A stretch of DNA of 15,624 nt from the NCBI GenBank assembly GCA_017601265.1, contig JAFNJA010000020.1, positions 1-15,624 on the forward strand, given 5' to 3'. A model generated the notes under the pieces. The model searched no databases. It had not been told where the DNA came from and was given only the letters and a program-made list of their open reading frames with translations. The DNA is from Candidatus Brockarchaeota archaeon (GTDB lineage Archaea > Thermoproteota > EX4484-205 > DTQO01). A program made the position numbers and the translations under genes. Positions 1-7,377 of this stretch are shown here, one piece after another. How positions within the stretch are numbered: the first letter of the stretch is position 1; every line of letters starts with the position of its first letter.

Positions 1-396
1 GACGACCTCATCCTGGGGATAGAGCCCGAGGAGATACCGAAAGGCGCGGCGCACCTCCAACAGGAGCTCGTGGAAGGGACGCTTGACGGCGTCGCGGAAT
101 CGACCTTCGTGGACGTGACCGATAAGGTGAAGGCCGAAGCGCCCTGGATCATCAACTACGGATCGAAGAACAACAGGGTTTACCACCTGGAGTACATGGA
201 GCCCGACATCTTCTTCGTGGCCTTCGTCGTAAAATACACCGGAAAGTACTGGCTCGTATTGGCGCTCAGGATACCGGGGGGCGAGATAGGCAGCCCCGTA
301 CCTTACGAGGCGGAGGTAGCAAGCGTAAGGAGGCTCGTGCTCATCGAAGGTGGGACGTACTACGCGGACCTCCGCGTCTGGAGGGTGAGTTGGTAA
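1..396 (+). CDS. Unknown protein, 3' end only (5' truncated by window)
   Basis: The frame is open from base 1 to the TAA at 394-396, giving 131 residues of a protein that begins outside the window. The first possible in-window start is a GTG at 70, but the upstream codons look equally coding, so I treat the gene as truncated. The visible part has alternating hydrophobic and aromatic residues typical of beta structure (for example VYHLEYMEPDIFFVAF and YWLVLALRI), no cysteine and no clear membrane span. I do not recognise the family. The stop is followed after one base by the GTG of a pilin-like membrane protein, so the two are almost certainly co-transcribed. By context it may be another extracellular or pilus-related component, which is inference only. 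Confidence 0.7.
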   Translation, partial: DDLILGIEPEEIPKGAAHLQQELVEGTLDGVAESTFVDVTDKVKAEAPWIINYGSKNNRVYHLEYMEPDIFFVAFVVKYTGKYWLVLALRIPGGEIGSPVPYEAEVASVRRLVLIEGGTYYADLRVWRVSW

Positions 397-397
397 G

Positions 398-883
398 GTG
401 AAGGCGGACCCGGGGCGGGCGGGCCAGTTCAGGATTATAGAGGCAGCCACCGCCGCGATAATCATCTTCGTCACGATCGCCGCGGTCAACCAGTTCACTA
501 GAAACCCACGCTTGATAATGACCGGAAGGAGCGCCAACCTCCGGTCTATGGCGTACAACGTCCTCTACCGCCTTGCCGACACCTCGGTCCTGGAGAACAC
601 GGTCGGCAAGGGATCGAGAGATTGGGAGAGCGACTTAAAGATCGTCTTGGACACGCTCCTCCCGTCGACGGTGTACTTCAACCTGACCGTTTACGCCTTG
701 CAAAGCCCCGCGGAACCCTTAACGTTCGTAGTCCACAACAGGAAGCAGATCTCAAACTGCCGTTCGCCGGACGCCTTCAAGCAAACCCCTGAGATATCCT
801 CCGCCACTTTCCTTTACGTCGCGCACGACTCCAAGATGTACGTGCTGAGGCTCCAGCTCGCCGAAGGCGGCGTTGGAGAGTAA
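398..883 (+). CDS. Pilin-like single-span membrane protein
   Basis: This 161-residue protein starts at GTG 398, one base after the preceding stop. It has a short charged N-terminus (about residues 1-12) containing AGQFRIIEAAT, then one hydrophobic helix at about 17-33 (IIIFVTIAAV), then a soluble domain with an amphipathic helix and a segment around LLPSTVYFNLTVY (residues 87-99). Archaeal type IV pilin precursors have a short basic leader, a Gly/Ala processing site, a Glu near +5 and a hydrophobic helix. Here Gly9 and Glu15 give a near match, with Glu at +6 if cleavage follows Gly9. I infer a minor pilin or pseudopilin-like surface protein; a plain membrane-anchored protein is the alternative. 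No prepilin peptidase or assembly ATPase is visible in the window. Confidence 0.65.
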   Translation: MKADPGRAGQFRIIEAATAAIIIFVTIAAVNQFTRNPRLIMTGRSANLRSMAYNVLYRLADTSVLENTVGKGSRDWESDLKIVLDTLLPSTVYFNLTVYALQSPAEPLTFVVHNRKQISNCRSPDAFKQTPEISSATFLYVAHDSKMYVLRLQLAEGGVGE

Positions 884-943
884 ATACCTGGCAGAACAGG
901 CCTGGCGCTGGCCGAAGTGGGTTTTAGGCGCACCTCCCGCAAC

Positions 944-952
944 GCATTAAAG
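944..952 (+). promoter_or_regulatory. TATA-like box ahead of the MDR dehydrogenase
   Basis: GCATTAAAG lies about 31 bases before the TTG at 979. The usual TATA-to-start spacing of about 26 bases would place transcription initiation near 974, leaving a leader of about 5 bases to TTG 979 or about 17 bases to ATG 991. Confidence 0.35.
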
Positions 953-978
953 CCCTTGCTTGTCGAGCGGGGTTCGAA

Positions 979-1932
979 TTGAGCGAAAAGATGCTCGCGG
1001 CCGTTTTCAAGAGGCCCCGAGAGGTGGAGATCGAGCGGGTAGAAGTCCCGGAGCCGAAGCCCGACGAGGTCTTGGTGAGGGTGCTCTATAACGGAATCTG
1101 CGGGACCGACCTGCGCGTCTGGGAAGGGACGCACTGGATGGTGGAGGGGTGGCCCCTCGAGCCCGGGGCTTATGGCCACGAGAGCGTGGGCGAGGTGGCC
1201 TCGGTTGGGTCCAGGGTTGAAGGCCTCAAGGCCGGGGACAAGGTGGTCGGCTTCGGAGGCAAGAGTTTCGCCCAATACTCCTTGGCCAAGGATCCGATTC
1301 TCGTCGCAGACTCGGCGCTCGAGAGGCTGGCGCTCGTAAGCCCGCTTTCGAACGCGCTGAACATAGCGAGCCTCGTCGGCCCTAGGCCCGGTGGCAAGGT
1401 CTTGGTCATGGGGCAAGGGACGATAGGCTTGTTCGTGACGAAGCTGCTTTCGGAAAGGGGCGTGGAGGTGATCGCCACGGACGTGGTTGATAGGCGCCTC
1501 AGGCTATCGAAGAAGTTCGGGGCGAAGGCGTACGACGCCAGGGACCCGGAATACGCGGCGAAGATCGTCGAGGAAAACGGGGAGATCGAGAGCGTCGTCG
1601 AATGCGCGGGTTCTGAGAGAACGCTGGCGCCAGCCTGCGATGTCGTCGCGCCCGCCGGAACGATCGTAATCTACGGTTGCCAGCAGACGATGCCTCTCCC
1701 CTACAAACCGCTCAGGAGGAAGGGCGTGAGGATCGAATTCGGCACGGCGTCCACGAACCCTAGGACGGGCATCGACTACACCCTGCTCGCGGTCAGGATG
1801 CTCCAGAGGGACTCCCTGTACGCCGAGGACGTGATCAGCGAAAAGATAACCCTGCAAGAGCTTCCGGAAGTTTTGGCGGGTTTTGACAGGGAGCGCTGGA
1901 TCAAGGTCGTAGTAGAACCGAACAGGGAGTGA
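979..1932 (+). CDS. Zinc-type medium-chain alcohol/polyol dehydrogenase (MDR family)
   Basis: An NAD(P)-dependent oxidoreductase of 317 residues. The GroES-like catalytic domain comes first with NGICGTD (Cys41) and GHE (His67, Glu68), the usual catalytic zinc ligands. The Rossmann domain follows with GQGTIG at 145-150. Asp168 after the second strand suggests NAD preference. The four-cysteine loop that binds structural zinc in classical members is absent, which explains the short length. At the position where sorbitol-type enzymes carry a fourth ligand Glu (EPLS), this protein has Ser121 (SPLSNALN). The substrate cannot be assigned. The TTG at 979 is used here, but ATG 991 would give the very typical N-terminus MLAAVF and is a fair alternative. 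The gene stands alone and converges with rps11. Confidence 0.9.
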   Translation: MSEKMLAAVFKRPREVEIERVEVPEPKPDEVLVRVLYNGICGTDLRVWEGTHWMVEGWPLEPGAYGHESVGEVASVGSRVEGLKAGDKVVGFGGKSFAQYSLAKDPILVADSALERLALVSPLSNALNIASLVGPRPGGKVLVMGQGTIGLFVTKLLSERGVEVIATDVVDRRLRLSKKFGAKAYDARDPEYAAKIVEENGEIESVVECAGSERTLAPACDVVAPAGTIVIYGCQQTMPLPYKPLRRKGVRIEFGTASTNPRTGIDYTLLAVRMLQRDSLYAEDVISEKITLQELPEVLAGFDRERWIKVVVEPNRE

Positions 1933-1976
1933 ACGCCAAGAACCCGCGCCAATCAAGAGAAGCGCGCGGGCGATGC

Positions 1977-2453
1977 CTAGACCCTTCTGCCGCGCCTCCC
2001 GCCCGGGCGGCGGGTTCCGTCGTGCGGAATTGGCGTTGTTTCCTCTATCCGACCTATGTGCAGACCCTGCCTGGCGAGTGCGCGTATTGCCGCCTGCGCC
2101 CCGGGTCCGGGGGTCTTGGTTCCGATCCCGCCCGTAGCCCTCACGCGTATGTGGATGTTGTTTATGCCCCTCGCCTTGAGCTCGCGGGCAACGACCGTGG
2201 CCGCGCTCATTGCCGCGTAGGGGCTCGATTGCAGCCTGTCAGCCTTGACGTGCCTGCCGCCGCTGCTCATGACTATCGTCTCGGAACCGCTCAAATCGGT
2301 CGCGTGGACTATCGTGTTGTTGTAGCTGCTGTATATGTAGACGACCGCCCACCTCTCGCTTTGCCTTGCCCCTGACGGCTGCGCGGGCGGCGTTTCAGCC
2401 CCTTTGGCTTGCTCGGCCTCTTTCGTCTCCGCTGCTTCGACTGATTCGGTCAT
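1977..2453 (-). CDS. rps11: 30S ribosomal protein S11
   Basis: A small-subunit ribosomal protein that helps form the platform and mRNA exit region. The 158 residues contain a low-complexity Ala/Glu-rich N-terminal extension (about residues 1-33), then the conserved S11 core with [18 protein letters not shown], the SSGG turn, [14 protein letters not shown] and TPGPGAQ. It ends with the universal basic tail [17 protein letters not shown]. An N-terminal extension of this sort is usual in archaea. The start is ATG 2453 with no strong Shine-Dalgarno sequence. In many archaea rps11 sits directly upstream of rpoD. Here it is alone, about 8 kb from rpoD and on the opposite strand. Confidence 0.97.
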   Translation of the reverse strand: MTESVEAAETKEAEQAKGAETPPAQPSGARQSERWAVVYIYSSYNNTIVHATDLSGSETIVMSSGGRHVKADRLQSSPYAAMSAATVVARELKARGINNIHIRVRATGGIGTKTPGPGAQAAIRALARQGLHIGRIEETTPIPHDGTRRPGGRRGRRV

Positions 2454-2478
2454 CGTTCAAGCCACGCCGGTCCAGGGT

Positions 2479-2498
2479 GTTTTTAAGCGTTAAAGGTT
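2479..2498 (-). promoter_or_regulatory. Probable rps11 promoter (TATA-like boxes)
   Basis: On the minus strand the segment reads AACCTTTAACGCTTAAAAAC. Two overlapping TATA-like cores, CTTTAACG and CTTAAAAAC, sit about 30-40 bases before the S11 ATG. Initiation 26 bases downstream would give a short leader. Which core is used cannot be decided by eye. Confidence 0.45.
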
Positions 2499-2563
2499 TC
2501 GAATGCTCGGGCGGAGCCGGCCTTCAGGCAAGCCCTCCGGTCCTTCGTCCAATTTTCAGGCGG

Positions 2564-2710
2564 TCACATTCCGCTTCTTCGCATCATCTTGCGCTTCTTC
2601 TTCCAATCCTCGACGTAGAGGGCGCACGACATCCTGTCCTTACACTTCCTGCACTCGGCCCTAAGGGATGTCCAGTGGCGGGGGCACGAGAACGAGGGGG
2701 TTGATGCCAA
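2564..2710 (-). CDS. Small cysteine-rich basic protein, possible zinc-binding
   Basis: A 48-residue reading frame starts at TTG 2710, eight bases after the purA stop and on the same strand. It contains SFSCPRHWTS, then AECRKCKDRMSCALY, then a Lys/Arg-rich C-terminus (EDWKKKRKMMRR). The four cysteines, spaced C-x11-C-x2-C-x5-C, would suit one zinc site, and the basic tail suggests nucleic-acid or ribosome binding. Third codon positions are mostly G or C, as in neighbouring genes. I do not recognise a family. Its position between purA and rps11 suggests read-through transcription from purA. A chance frame cannot be excluded because it is short and its Shine-Dalgarno sequence is weak. Confidence 0.5.
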   Translation of the reverse strand: MASTPSFSCPRHWTSLRAECRKCKDRMSCALYVEDWKKKRKMMRRSGM

Positions 2711-2718
2711 GCCTTTCT

Positions 2719-4083
2719 CTAGCCGGAGGCGGCTTGACCAAGATAAAAGCCATTCCCCGCTTGGCGCCTGGGGCGTTCGGTTGGCTGAAGGCGGCACGGC
2801 TCCGTTCCCTTATCGAAGATCCTCGCTAGCGATATCGTCGCTTCCCTTTCGGAACCGAACGAAACGAGGCACACCGGAACATTGGCTATCTCCCCTATCC
2901 TCTCGATGTAGCTTTTCATCTGGCTGGGAAGGGCGTCGTATCCCTTGGCGCAAACCTCCTTCCACTCCCCCGGGCTCAGGTCGTCCCAGCCCTCATGCTC
3001 CTCGTAGATCGGTTTGCAAGAGTACTGGATCTTCAGGTCCGACGGAAACCCCCTCATCACCTTCCCCCCGTACTCGTAGCCGACGCATATCCGGATCCGC
3101 CCGAGCCCGCCGAGGACCTCCAGCTTCGTGACGGCGATCGCGTCCACCGAGTTTATCCGCGCCGAGTATCTCAGCGCCACGCCGTCGAGCCACCCGCACC
3201 GCCTCGGCCTTCCCGTGGTCGTGCCGAACTCCCTTCCTTTCTCCCGCAACCTTTCGCCCGTCTCGTCCTTGAGTTCGGTCGGGAAGGGGCCGTCTCCGAC
3301 CCTCGTGGCATAAGCTTTGCAAACTCCCAACACCTTGTCTATCCTGCGGGGGCCCACCCCCGCGCCCGTGCACGCCGCTCCGCTCACGGTATTCGAAGAG
3401 GTGCCGAACGGGTAGACGCCGTGGTCGAGATCGAGGAGCGCCCCTTGCCCTCCCTCGAAAAGGACGTTCTTTCCCTTGTCGAGAGCGTCGTTGATGAACT
3501 CGGCCGAGTCCCCGACGTAAGGGCGAAGCCTTTCCCTGTACAGGACGCATCTCGCCATGATTTCGGATTCGGAGGAAGCGGCTTCGAAGCCGTACGCTTC
3601 TTTAAGGATCTTCAGCTTCAACGGGACGAAAACCCCGAGCCTTTGGCGGAGGATCTCGTCGTCCATCAAATCGACGACCCTCAAGCCAAACCTCGCCGCC
3701 TTGTCCGCGTAAGCTGGCCCCACTCCCTGCTTGGTCGTCTCCTCAAGGCCATCCTGGACCTTGTGGAACGGCAGGACGACGTGGGCCCTTTCGCTGAGGA
3801 GCAGGTCCGGTTTCTTGCCGATCGAGGTCAGCATATCGATCTCGGCCAGGAGCTTCTCCGGGTCCACTACGACGCCGTTTCCTATGACGAGCTTCTTCCC
3901 CCTGACCGCTCCCGATGGAAGCATGTTGAATTTGAAAGTTTGGCCTTCGGCCATGACCGTGTGCCCAACGTTGCCCCCACCCTGGAAACGCACGACGATG
4001 TCGGCCTCGGACGCGTAATAGTCGACCACCTTCCCCTTGCCTTCGTCTCCGTATTGCATACCGACTATGACCGCGGAGGGCAT
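2719..4083 (-). CDS. purA: Adenylosuccinate synthetase
   Basis: Catalyses GTP-dependent joining of IMP and aspartate to adenylosuccinate, the first committed step from IMP to AMP, in the cytoplasm. The 454 residues show the P-loop GDEGKGK (12-18, catalytic Asp13), GHT with catalytic His41, the IMP-binding segment TTKQGVGPAYADKAAR (116-131), FEGGQG (209-214) and TTGRPRRCGWLD (289-300). The usual C-terminal end is reached near SFGSEREATI (about 408-417). About 25 further residues (roughly 430-454) do not look like the family and may be a lineage-specific tail. The start at ATG 4083 is firm because MPSAVIVGMQYGDEGKGK matches the family N-terminus. No other purine gene is nearby. Confidence 0.97.
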   Translation of the reverse strand: MPSAVIVGMQYGDEGKGKVVDYYASEADIVVRFQGGGNVGHTVMAEGQTFKFNMLPSGAVRGKKLVIGNGVVVDPEKLLAEIDMLTSIGKKPDLLLSERAHVVLPFHKVQDGLEETTKQGVGPAYADKAARFGLRVVDLMDDEILRQRLGVFVPLKLKILKEAYGFEAASSESEIMARCVLYRERLRPYVGDSAEFINDALDKGKNVLFEGGQGALLDLDHGVYPFGTSSNTVSGAACTGAGVGPRRIDKVLGVCKAYATRVGDGPFPTELKDETGERLREKGREFGTTTGRPRRCGWLDGVALRYSARINSVDAIAVTKLEVLGGLGRIRICVGYEYGGKVMRGFPSDLKIQYSCKPIYEEHEGWDDLSPGEWKEVCAKGYDALPSQMKSYIERIGEIANVPVCLVSFGSEREATISLARIFDKGTEPCRLQPTERPRRQAGNGFYLGQAASG

Positions 4084-4085
4084 GC

Positions 4086-4100
4086 GAGAGTAGCACTCTC
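4086..4100. promoter_or_regulatory. Perfect inverted repeat in the purA leader (possible operator or hairpin)
   Basis: GAGAGT-AGC-ACTCTC is a perfect 6-bp inverted repeat with a 3-base centre, ending three bases before the purA ATG. With initiation expected near 4101 it would lie almost entirely in the 5' untranslated leader. It could be a repressor site or a small hairpin occluding the start codon. No second copy was noticed by eye. Confidence 0.4.
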
Positions 4101-4123
4101 AGAGCGCCCAAACCATCGTACCC

Positions 4124-4130
4124 GTTTAAG
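4124..4130 (-). promoter_or_regulatory. TATA-like box for purA
   Basis: Minus-strand CTTAAAC lies about 44 bases before the purA ATG. Initiation about 26 bases downstream falls near 4101, leaving a leader of about 17 bases that contains the inverted repeat at 4086-4100. Confidence 0.45.
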
Positions 4131-4190
4131 CATTTCCAAAACGGCTCCGCGGAAGTCCGACCGTTTTGCCCCTCGCGAGGATCGAAAACC

Positions 4191-4200
4191 ATAAGTAAAT
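4191..4200 (+). promoter_or_regulatory. TATA-like box for the NodB deacetylase
   Basis: ATAAGTAAAT is centred about 31 bases before GTG 4226. Expected initiation near 4221 gives an essentially leaderless transcript, consistent with the absence of a Shine-Dalgarno sequence before that GTG. Confidence 0.5.
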
Positions 4201-4225
4201 TCCTGATTTCCCTTCGCGCGTCGCG

Positions 4226-4975
4226 GTGGCCTTGTCCAAACCTGTTTGGCCCAACGGTTGCCTCGGGGCTCTCTCGCTGACTTTCGACGACGGCATGCCC
4301 TCGCAACTCGAGATAGCGGTGCCGTTGCTGGAGAAGTTCGGGTTCCGCGGCACCTTCTACTTGAATCCCGGGGGAAAGGACTGGAAGGAGCGGCTTGAAC
4401 CCTGGAAGAAGGTAGCGGAAGCCGGCCACGAGATTGGGAACCACACGTTGTCCCACACTTGCTCTTCAAACTTCAGCCTGGATCCGAATAGCCGCGGAAC
4501 CGAATCGATGAGCCTTGAGGAAATTGAGGAAGACATCTTGGAGGCGGAGAGGCGGCTCAACGAAGCCTTCCAAAGGCGGAAAAGGAGCTTCTGCTACCCG
4601 TGCTACGAGCCCTTCGTGGGGAGGGGCGAGACGAAGAAGAGCTACGTGCACGTCGTGGCTAGGCACTTCGTGGCTGGAAGGGGAAGGGGCGAGATCGCCA
4701 ACTCCCCGGCAAACTGCGACCTCCACTACCTTTGGTCTTGGCCGGTGGAGCGCGCCTCAGGGGCGGAGCTGGTCGGGTTGGCGGAGCAGGTCGCGGAAGG
4801 GCGCTGGGGCATAATGACTTTCCACGGGATCCACCAGGGGCACCTTCCCGTCGCCGACGTCGATCTCGTTGAGCTGCTCCGATTCCTTTCCCGAAACAGG
4901 GGCAGGATCTGGGTCGCGCCAGTTGCAGAGGTGGCGCAACGGATCCTCGATTGGCGGGCCGGCGCGGTCGATTGA
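4226..4975 (+). CDS. NodB-type polysaccharide deacetylase (carbohydrate esterase family 4)
   Basis: A metal-dependent hydrolase predicted to remove acetyl or related amide groups from sugars or sugar polymers. The 249 residues carry motif 1 TFDDG (19-23; Asp21 base, Asp22 metal ligand), motif 2 NHTLSH (His73 and His77 metal ligands), a motif-3 region FCYPCYEPF (122-130) and the late TFHGI (His200). No signal peptide or membrane span precedes the catalytic domain, so it probably acts in the cytoplasm, perhaps on a nucleotide-sugar or lipid-linked intermediate, or on a small amide. Motif 3 has Cys/Tyr where many members have Arg, as seen in some divergent branches. Starts at GTG 4226; TTG 4232 is possible. 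It converges with the VWA gene, 25 bases away. Confidence 0.88.
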   Translation: MALSKPVWPNGCLGALSLTFDDGMPSQLEIAVPLLEKFGFRGTFYLNPGGKDWKERLEPWKKVAEAGHEIGNHTLSHTCSSNFSLDPNSRGTESMSLEEIEEDILEAERRLNEAFQRRKRSFCYPCYEPFVGRGETKKSYVHVVARHFVAGRGRGEIANSPANCDLHYLWSWPVERASGAELVGLAEQVAEGRWGIMTFHGIHQGHLPVADVDLVELLRFLSRNRGRIWVAPVAEVAQRILDWRAGAVD

Positions 4976-5000
4976 CCCCAACAAGTACCAGGCGCGGATT

Positions 5001-7364
5001 CTACGTCGTCAGCCTCCTGTATATCGCCGGCATCTTCTCCGGAAGTTTCGAAACGTCGTCTATGATCGCGTAGTTGACCTCCGCGTACATCGTGGATATG
5101 TAATCCGCGGCTTTCTTGTCGACCGTTATGCAGAACGGCCTTACGCCCTTCGCCTTCGCCTCCTTCAAAGCCATCCTGGTATCTTGCACGGAATAATTCC
5201 CCTGGTACAGCGGCTCCCCCGGCCTCGGAACCATGTCCAAGGGGCGGCCGTCGCTGATCACCACGAGCAGCTTGGTCTTCGATTCGGATTGTTCGAGCTT
5301 GAGGGTCGCGTGCCTGATCGCAGCCCCGTCCCTGTTCTGGGAAAGGCTCGCCATGCGGCCGATCCTGCCCTTCACGGTTTGGCCGTACTCCTCGTCGAAC
5401 TCCTTAATTATATGGAACTCGATGTGGTCCCTCGTGGCTCCGGAGAATCCGTAGATCGCGTACCCGTCCCCTATCGCCTCGAGCGCCTCGCACATTATGA
5501 GGAGCGCCCTCTTCTCCGTGTCCATCACCCACCCGGCCGTGGATCCGCTCATGTCGACGAGGAAGGCGGCAGAGACGTCCCGCTGCACCTTGTTTCGCCG
5601 GGTGTAGACCCTCCCTTCCATCGTCGGGTTTCCAACCTTGGCTTCCAGGAGAGACTCGATCGCGGCGTCGATGTCGACCTCCTCTCCATCGCTCTGCCTC
5701 TTCTCCTTCCTCAGCCTTTCGGGCTTGAACATCTGGAACTCCCTCCTGACCCCCGCGACGAGGGCGGAGTGTTCCCTCAGCGCCCTTTCCGCAAATCGCG
5801 CAGAACCTGGCCTGACCTTCACCTCCCTGACGGAGCACCACCTCCTCCTGTAGTCGCCCATGTCGCAATCCCATTCATCGTACCTGAACGCGTCCTCCCT
5901 TTCCTTCCTCAGCTCAGTCGGCTCGAGGCTCCCGGGCCTTAGCGACTTGACCGTTTGGACCCTCCTGGCCGCGCCCATCAGCAACTTCCGCAAGATCGCG
6001 GTTGGCCTCTTTCCCCCCAGGCGCGCTGTCCCCATACTTTCGATCCCCTCCCGCGACGGCCTCCAAGCCGATCCCTTCATTCCCAAGTTAAGCCCTGCAA
6101 AACCCTGGCCCCAGTTCGGCAAGTTGGGAACCTCGAACTCGAACTCGGATCCCGGTATGCCTTCGAGTATTCGGTAAATCCTGTCCGTAGCCAAGGCCGT
6201 GTCCTCGACGCGATCTCCCGCGGCGTTGCAAGCTAGGAGGCACCGCTTCACCTCCTCCTCGATCCGCGGCGGAATGCCTTCCGGCATAGCTCCGAACAGG
6301 AGAGATTCCTGCAACGCTTGCAGAATGGCCTGGGCGGGCTTCGTCACCTCGAACTTTCTGACCGCGACCAAAGCGTTCTTGAAAAGGTCCATGTCATCGC
6401 CGATCCCAGCGTACTCCCTCCTCAGGATCCTCTCGATCCTGGCGTCATCAAGGATGTCGAAAATCTTCTTCGCGAGCAAGGGGTTGGGATAGGTTCGGAA
6501 GAAAGCTTCAGTGCCCCGGGTCCCGGGCGGCAACTTGCGCCTCACGGCCAGCTCCCTGGCCTCCAAACCGACCTTGCCGAGGTCCAGGTCGAATGAACCG
6601 TATGCAAATCGACCTGCCAAACGAGCCGTCAAAGCCCTGTATAACTTGAAGTTCTTCTCTCTTTCACCGTAGGCGTTCAGGCTGACCGGCAGGTAGATCG
6701 ACCTGCCGTCCGTTCCAAAACTTTCACCCGAGGGTTGTATGTCCACGTCTTTTCCGCTGATCGCTTCGCCATACAGCTTCAGGACTCTGGCGTTTTCTTC
6801 TAGGAGGGCCGTCGGCTCAGCCCTCGAGCGCTCGAAAGACTTTCTAGTGCCCAAGGCGAAATATTCTATCGCGGCCTTCTCGCTCGCGAGCCCCCCGTCC
6901 TCCAGGATTCCGTAACCTTCGTTCCCCCACCTGATGACGTCCGACGGCGGCAACGTCCTGAGAAGCTTGCATGACGACCTGAAGTACTCTGCAGCCGCCT
7001 CGGCGCTCTTCTCCGCTATTCGCGCCCCAAGGCGGGCCCAAGATTCGAGCTCCTCCTTCCGGACCTCGTTGAGAACCTCGGGCGATCTTCTGAAATACTC
7101 CTCAGCCGCGACGGCGCTCGCGGAGGCGACCTTCCTGCCAACGTCGCACCAAACGTAGAAGGCATCCGGATGGTTCCTGAGCACGTCGAGCGAAGAAACT
7201 AGGAGTTGGCTGGCTGCGGACCTGTTTGCCAGCGCCATAGCGGCGTGGAGAAGGGCGTTCCTCTGCTCGTCCGAAAACCTTGAAAGCTCCGAGATCGCCT
7301 CGCCCAGGATCTCGGGCTTTAGGTCCGTGAGTTTCCTCATCCGCTTCTTGTAATCTTCCAGCAT
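5001..7364 (-). CDS. VWA-domain protein of the NorD/CbbO type, partner of a MoxR ATPase
   Basis: A large soluble protein of 787 residues. The C-terminal VWA domain (from about residue 597) has MIDAS motifs DMSGS (604-608) and SDG (704-706), plus NRDGAAIRH (677-685), typical of the NorD/CbbO branch. The N-terminus has helical repeats of 37 residues with Trp72, Trp109 and Trp146 in register, each followed by an E-Y-F motif (88-91, 125-128, 166-169). A charged linker region lies at about 450-595. Known relatives work with a hexameric AAA+ partner to activate nitric oxide reductase or Rubisco, binding the client through VWA-bound metal. It starts 13 bases after the ATPase gene, so they form an operon. 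No recognised client enzyme is nearby. Confidence 0.9.
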   Translation of the reverse strand: MLEDYKKRMRKLTDLKPEILGEAISELSRFSDEQRNALLHAAMALANRSAASQLLVSSLDVLRNHPDAFYVWCDVGRKVASASAVAAEEYFRRSPEVLNEVRKEELESWARLGARIAEKSAEAAAEYFRSSCKLLRTLPPSDVIRWGNEGYGILEDGGLASEKAAIEYFALGTRKSFERSRAEPTALLEENARVLKLYGEAISGKDVDIQPSGESFGTDGRSIYLPVSLNAYGEREKNFKLYRALTARLAGRFAYGSFDLDLGKVGLEARELAVRRKLPPGTRGTEAFFRTYPNPLLAKKIFDILDDARIERILRREYAGIGDDMDLFKNALVAVRKFEVTKPAQAILQALQESLLFGAMPEGIPPRIEEEVKRCLLACNAAGDRVEDTALATDRIYRILEGIPGSEFEFEVPNLPNWGQGFAGLNLGMKGSAWRPSREGIESMGTARLGGKRPTAILRKLLMGAARRVQTVKSLRPGSLEPTELRKEREDAFRYDEWDCDMGDYRRRWCSVREVKVRPGSARFAERALREHSALVAGVRREFQMFKPERLRKEKRQSDGEEVDIDAAIESLLEAKVGNPTMEGRVYTRRNKVQRDVSAAFLVDMSGSTAGWVMDTEKRALLIMCEALEAIGDGYAIYGFSGATRDHIEFHIIKEFDEEYGQTVKGRIGRMASLSQNRDGAAIRHATLKLEQSESKTKLLVVISDGRPLDMVPRPGEPLYQGNYSVQDTRMALKEAKAKGVRPFCITVDKKAADYISTMYAEVNYAIIDDVSKLPEKMPAIYRRLTT

Positions 7365-7377
7365 CCCGGACAGCGCC

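Noticed and set aside
960..985. GGGGTTCGAATT resembles the T-arm of a tRNA
   Set aside because: There is no complementary stem around it, no anticodon arm and no acceptor stem upstream. It overlaps the dehydrogenase start and is a coincidence.
814..1416. Long minus-strand open frame opposite the dehydrogenase
   Set aside because: It lies entirely opposite well-supported plus-strand genes. GC-rich DNA gives long antisense frames, and the protein shows no family features.
2995..4194. A 399-codon plus-strand frame opposite purA
   Set aside because: purA on the other strand has every catalytic motif. The opposite frame is low-complexity Arg/Pro/Asp-rich antisense translation.
4869..5942. A 357-codon plus-strand frame overlapping the NodB end and the VWA gene
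   Set aside because: It is antisense to the VWA gene, whose MIDAS motifs are intact. Its composition is that of a shadow frame.
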